Source: Bacteroidales bacterium (lineage in GTDB: Bacteria; Bacteroidota; Bacteroidia; Bacteroidales; WCHB1-69). From it: 64,000 nt of DNA. Shown piece by piece: positions 62,250 through 64,000 of this stretch (positions are counted from its first letter, which is position 1; every line of letters begins with the position of its first letter). The translations under genes were made by a program, and so were the position numbers. The stretch is from NCBI GenBank assembly GCA_024685175.1, contig JAIKWD010000027.1:1-64000 (forward strand). The letters run 5' to 3'. Below the pieces are notes generated by a model. The model searched no databases and had not been told where the DNA came from. It was given only the letters and a program-made list of their open reading frames with translations.

Positions 62250-63353
62250 ATGAAAACCAGATTTCTTATCAGTGGCGGTGGAACCGGCGGACATATCTTC
62301 CCGGCTCTGGCTATCGCCAACAAAATCAAACAAGAAAATCCAGATGCTGAAATTCTTTTTGTGGGGGCAAGCGACAAGATGGAGATGAAGCGCGTCCCCG
62401 AGGCAGGCTATCCCATCGAAGGACTTGATATCTATGGCATAAGCCGTGACTTTTCCCTGAAAGGCATCTGGCGAAATGCCAAGTTGCCGTTTGTGCTTTT
62501 TAAGGCTATGAGAAAGGCTCGTAAGATTATCCGTAATTTCAAGCCTGATATTGCAATTGGCGTTGGCGGTTTCGCCTCTGGCCCTGCCCTCAAGGCTGCC
62601 GATCAGCTTGGCGTCCCGACTCTCTTGCAAGAACAGAATTCATACCCCGGTGTGACAAACAAGATGTTGGCCCCAAAAGCTAAACGTATCTGCGTGGCAT
62701 ATAGCGGTTTGGAAAAATATTTTCCGCAAGAGAAGATTGTCATGACGGGCAACCCCATCCGTGCTGAAATTCTTAACCTCAAACGTAAAGATCCCAAAGC
62801 ATACGAATACTTTGACTTTAAACCTGAACGGAAAACCATCTTAGTCGTTGGAGGAAGTCTGGGTGCCCGAACACTTAATGAGACCATGGCCGCCCACCTT
62901 GACGATTTTCGCAAAACTGATCTCCAACTCCTATGGCAAACAGGAGAGAGCTTTTACAAGAATATAGACTCTAAATTATTAGCCGAGCAGGACGATCATG
63001 TGCGAATTCTTCCGTTTATTCGCAATATGAATGATGCGTATAGCATGGCCGATATCATCATTTCTCGCGCAGGTGCTTTGGCTATTGCTGAACTTTCGGT
63101 GGTCGGCGTGCCCGCTATCTTGGTGCCTTTCCCTTATGCCGCCGAAGATCATCAAACCTATAATGCAAAAGCGCTATCCACGAAGGATGCCGCTGTTCTC
63201 ATCCCCGATTCTGTAGCACGAGAGGAACTTATGCCTACGCTGATGCAGTTAGTAAACGACCCGGCCCGCTGCTTGGCTATGGGCGAAAATATGCACGCGC
63301 TCGCTCAGCCCGATGCTATTGACCATATATATCAAGAAATAGAAAAAGTGTAA
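62250..63353 (+). CDS. murG: UDP-N-acetylglucosamine:lipid I N-acetylglucosaminyltransferase MurG
   Basis: 367 residues of the GT28 family. The N-terminal GGGTGGHIFPALAIA and later GVGGFASGPAL are the glycine-rich membrane-side loops. The C-terminal half has VVGGSLGARTLNE, ISRAGALAIAEL and PFPYAAEDHQTYNA. It makes lipid II at the inner face of the membrane. It is not in a dcw cluster here; yqgE follows 12 bases after the stop. Confidence 0.96.
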   Translation: MKTRFLISGGGTGGHIFPALAIANKIKQENPDAEILFVGASDKMEMKRVPEAGYPIEGLDIYGISRDFSLKGIWRNAKLPFVLFKAMRKARKIIRNFKPDIAIGVGGFASGPALKAADQLGVPTLLQEQNSYPGVTNKMLAPKAKRICVAYSGLEKYFPQEKIVMTGNPIRAEILNLKRKDPKAYEYFDFKPERKTILVVGGSLGARTLNETMAAHLDDFRKTDLQLLWQTGESFYKNIDSKLLAEQDDHVRILPFIRNMNDAYSMADIIISRAGALAIAELSVVGVPAILVPFPYAAEDHQTYNAKALSTKDAAVLIPDSVAREELMPTLMQLVNDPARCLAMGENMHALAQPDAIDHIYQEIEKV

Positions 63354-63365
63354 TCTTGCTCTGTT

Positions 63366-63947
63366 ATGTCTTTCGAAAAAGACCTTCTGACCGTTAAACA
63401 GACTGAATTTGATCTGGCACCTGGGCGAATCCTTATCTCCGTGCCATATTACAATGATGTCTTATTTAACCGTTCCGTGGTCTTGCTTACCGACTATGAA
63501 GGCGACCATATCGCCGGACTGATACTGAATCGCAAATTGTCCGTCAACGTGCGCGACCTTGTGGACGATACCCATACCGACGCTCCTATGTATCTCGGTG
63601 GACCAGTCCTGCCGACAGCCATGTTTCTGCTCCATAATTTCGATAGCTGTAAGGCATCCGCACAAATAGCGCCGGGTATCTATGTGGGATATGATCCCAT
63701 TTTGCTCGCACTTATTGAACATAAGGCAATACCTACACTAAAATACCGATTTCTGATGGGCTATGCGGGATGGAGCCCCGGACAACTGGAACGCGAAGTG
63801 GCTCGCAATATGTGGGTGGTGGGCAACCCAACCCCAGAACTTGTGTTCAATACCCCCGCCGACAAGATGTGGAACGCAGCAGTGCGAATTCTCGGGAAAG
63901 ACTACTTGCATTGGCTCCAAATTCCCGAATACATTAATTTGAATTAA
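63366..63947 (+). CDS. YqgE/AlgH (DUF179) family protein
   Basis: 193 residues. The family pattern is LAPGRILISVPYYNDVLFNRSVVLLTDY (key: GRILIS-P, F-RSVVLL), then GLILNRKL, MYLGGPV and FLMGYAGWSPGQLEREV. Cytoplasmic, function not established. Close linkage with murG (12 bases) and a one-base overlap (TAATG) with the next gene. Confidence 0.93.
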   Translation: MSFEKDLLTVKQTEFDLAPGRILISVPYYNDVLFNRSVVLLTDYEGDHIAGLILNRKLSVNVRDLVDDTHTDAPMYLGGPVLPTAMFLLHNFDSCKASAQIAPGIYVGYDPILLALIEHKAIPTLKYRFLMGYAGWSPGQLEREVARNMWVVGNPTPELVFNTPADKMWNAAVRILGKDYLHWLQIPEYINLN

Positions 63948-64000
63948 TGCGTATGAAACGTTTTTTACTGATAGTTTCTATTGTTGGTCTGTTTAGTATG
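63947..64000 (+). CDS. Start of a secreted protein, partial
   Basis: The frame opens at ATG 63947, which overlaps the yqgE stop (TAATG), or at the second ATG 63953. The visible MKRFLLIVSIVGLFSM looks like a signal peptide. The rest lies beyond the right edge, so the product cannot be named. Confidence 0.6.
   Translation, partial: MRMKRFLLIVSIVGLFSM

Overview
The window looks like a piece of chromosome from an uncultured or gut-type member of the Bacteroidales (phylum Bacteroidota). This rests on several things seen directly: repeated TAnnTTTG promoter -7 elements, a complete type IX secretion (T9SS) core operon (PorP/SprF, PorK, PorL, PorM, PorN), several proteins ending in the CHU_C / gliding-motility-associated type B sorting domain, DUF3857 transglutaminase proteins, archaeal-type glycogen debranching enzyme, GH57 amylase and a tryptophanase. 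I see no rRNA, insertion sequence, phage or CRISPR array. One tRNA (Met, CAU) is present.

Layout. 1-8055 (minus): a DsbD-like thiol-disulfide transporter, apolipoprotein N-acyltransferase (lnt) and a very long secreted C10 cysteine protease with at least 13 exact-length 147-bp repeats; it runs off the left edge. 8175-9755 (plus): a DUF2007 protein and an overlapping hemerythrin / LuxR-type regulator pair. 9787-15354 (plus): two tandem DUF3857 proteins and a glycogen branching enzyme with an ATGA overlap. 15355-15872: unexplained remnants on both strands. 15873-18958 (plus): YwqK/MORN protein, GlcNAc-kinase-like ATPase, tsaE and an alanine-dehydrogenase-like protein lacking its NAD domain. 18963-23393 (minus): glycogen operon (debranching enzyme, GT4 synthase-like, GH57). 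23415-25517 (minus): HdrA- and HdrB-like redox pair. 25647-29080 (minus): str operon rpsL-rpsG-fusA-rpsJ. 29247-31657 (minus): transketolase C-half, ECF sigma factor, short membrane anti-sigma candidate and Spy/CpxP-like protein. 31732-35181: giant outer-membrane protein. 35444-41377: T9SS core operon. 41462-49405 (plus): hldD, recQ, membrane-anchored OmpH/Skp, YwqK protein, tnaA, DUF3109 and a hydrolase-LysM protein. 49419-54292 (minus): four-gene operon of ECF sigma factor, membrane anti-sigma candidate carrying a CHU_C domain, non-catalytic M16 protein and a secreted fibronectin-like CHU_C protein. 54385-64000: DNA glycosylase, YKYEAD-repeat protein, thioredoxin, standalone PIG-L protein (minus), tRNA-Met, a CHU_C protein, M28 lipoprotein, aspartate kinase, murG, yqgE and the start of a secreted protein.

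How they fit together. Much of the window serves the cell envelope: lipoprotein maturation, thiol redox, T9SS machinery and its substrates, heptose supply, peptidoglycan precursor synthesis and two sigma/anti-sigma envelope circuits. A second theme is glycogen turnover. The best candidate for an undescribed system is the operon at 49419-54292, where a T9SS sorting-type domain sits on the outer side of a predicted inner-membrane anti-sigma factor, alongside a dead M16 protease and a likely T9SS cargo. Other unusual items are the domain-deleted alanine dehydrogenase, the hemerythrin with a pseudo-receiver regulator, the standalone PIG-L domain and the HdrAB pair. All family assignments are by eye; no database search was run.
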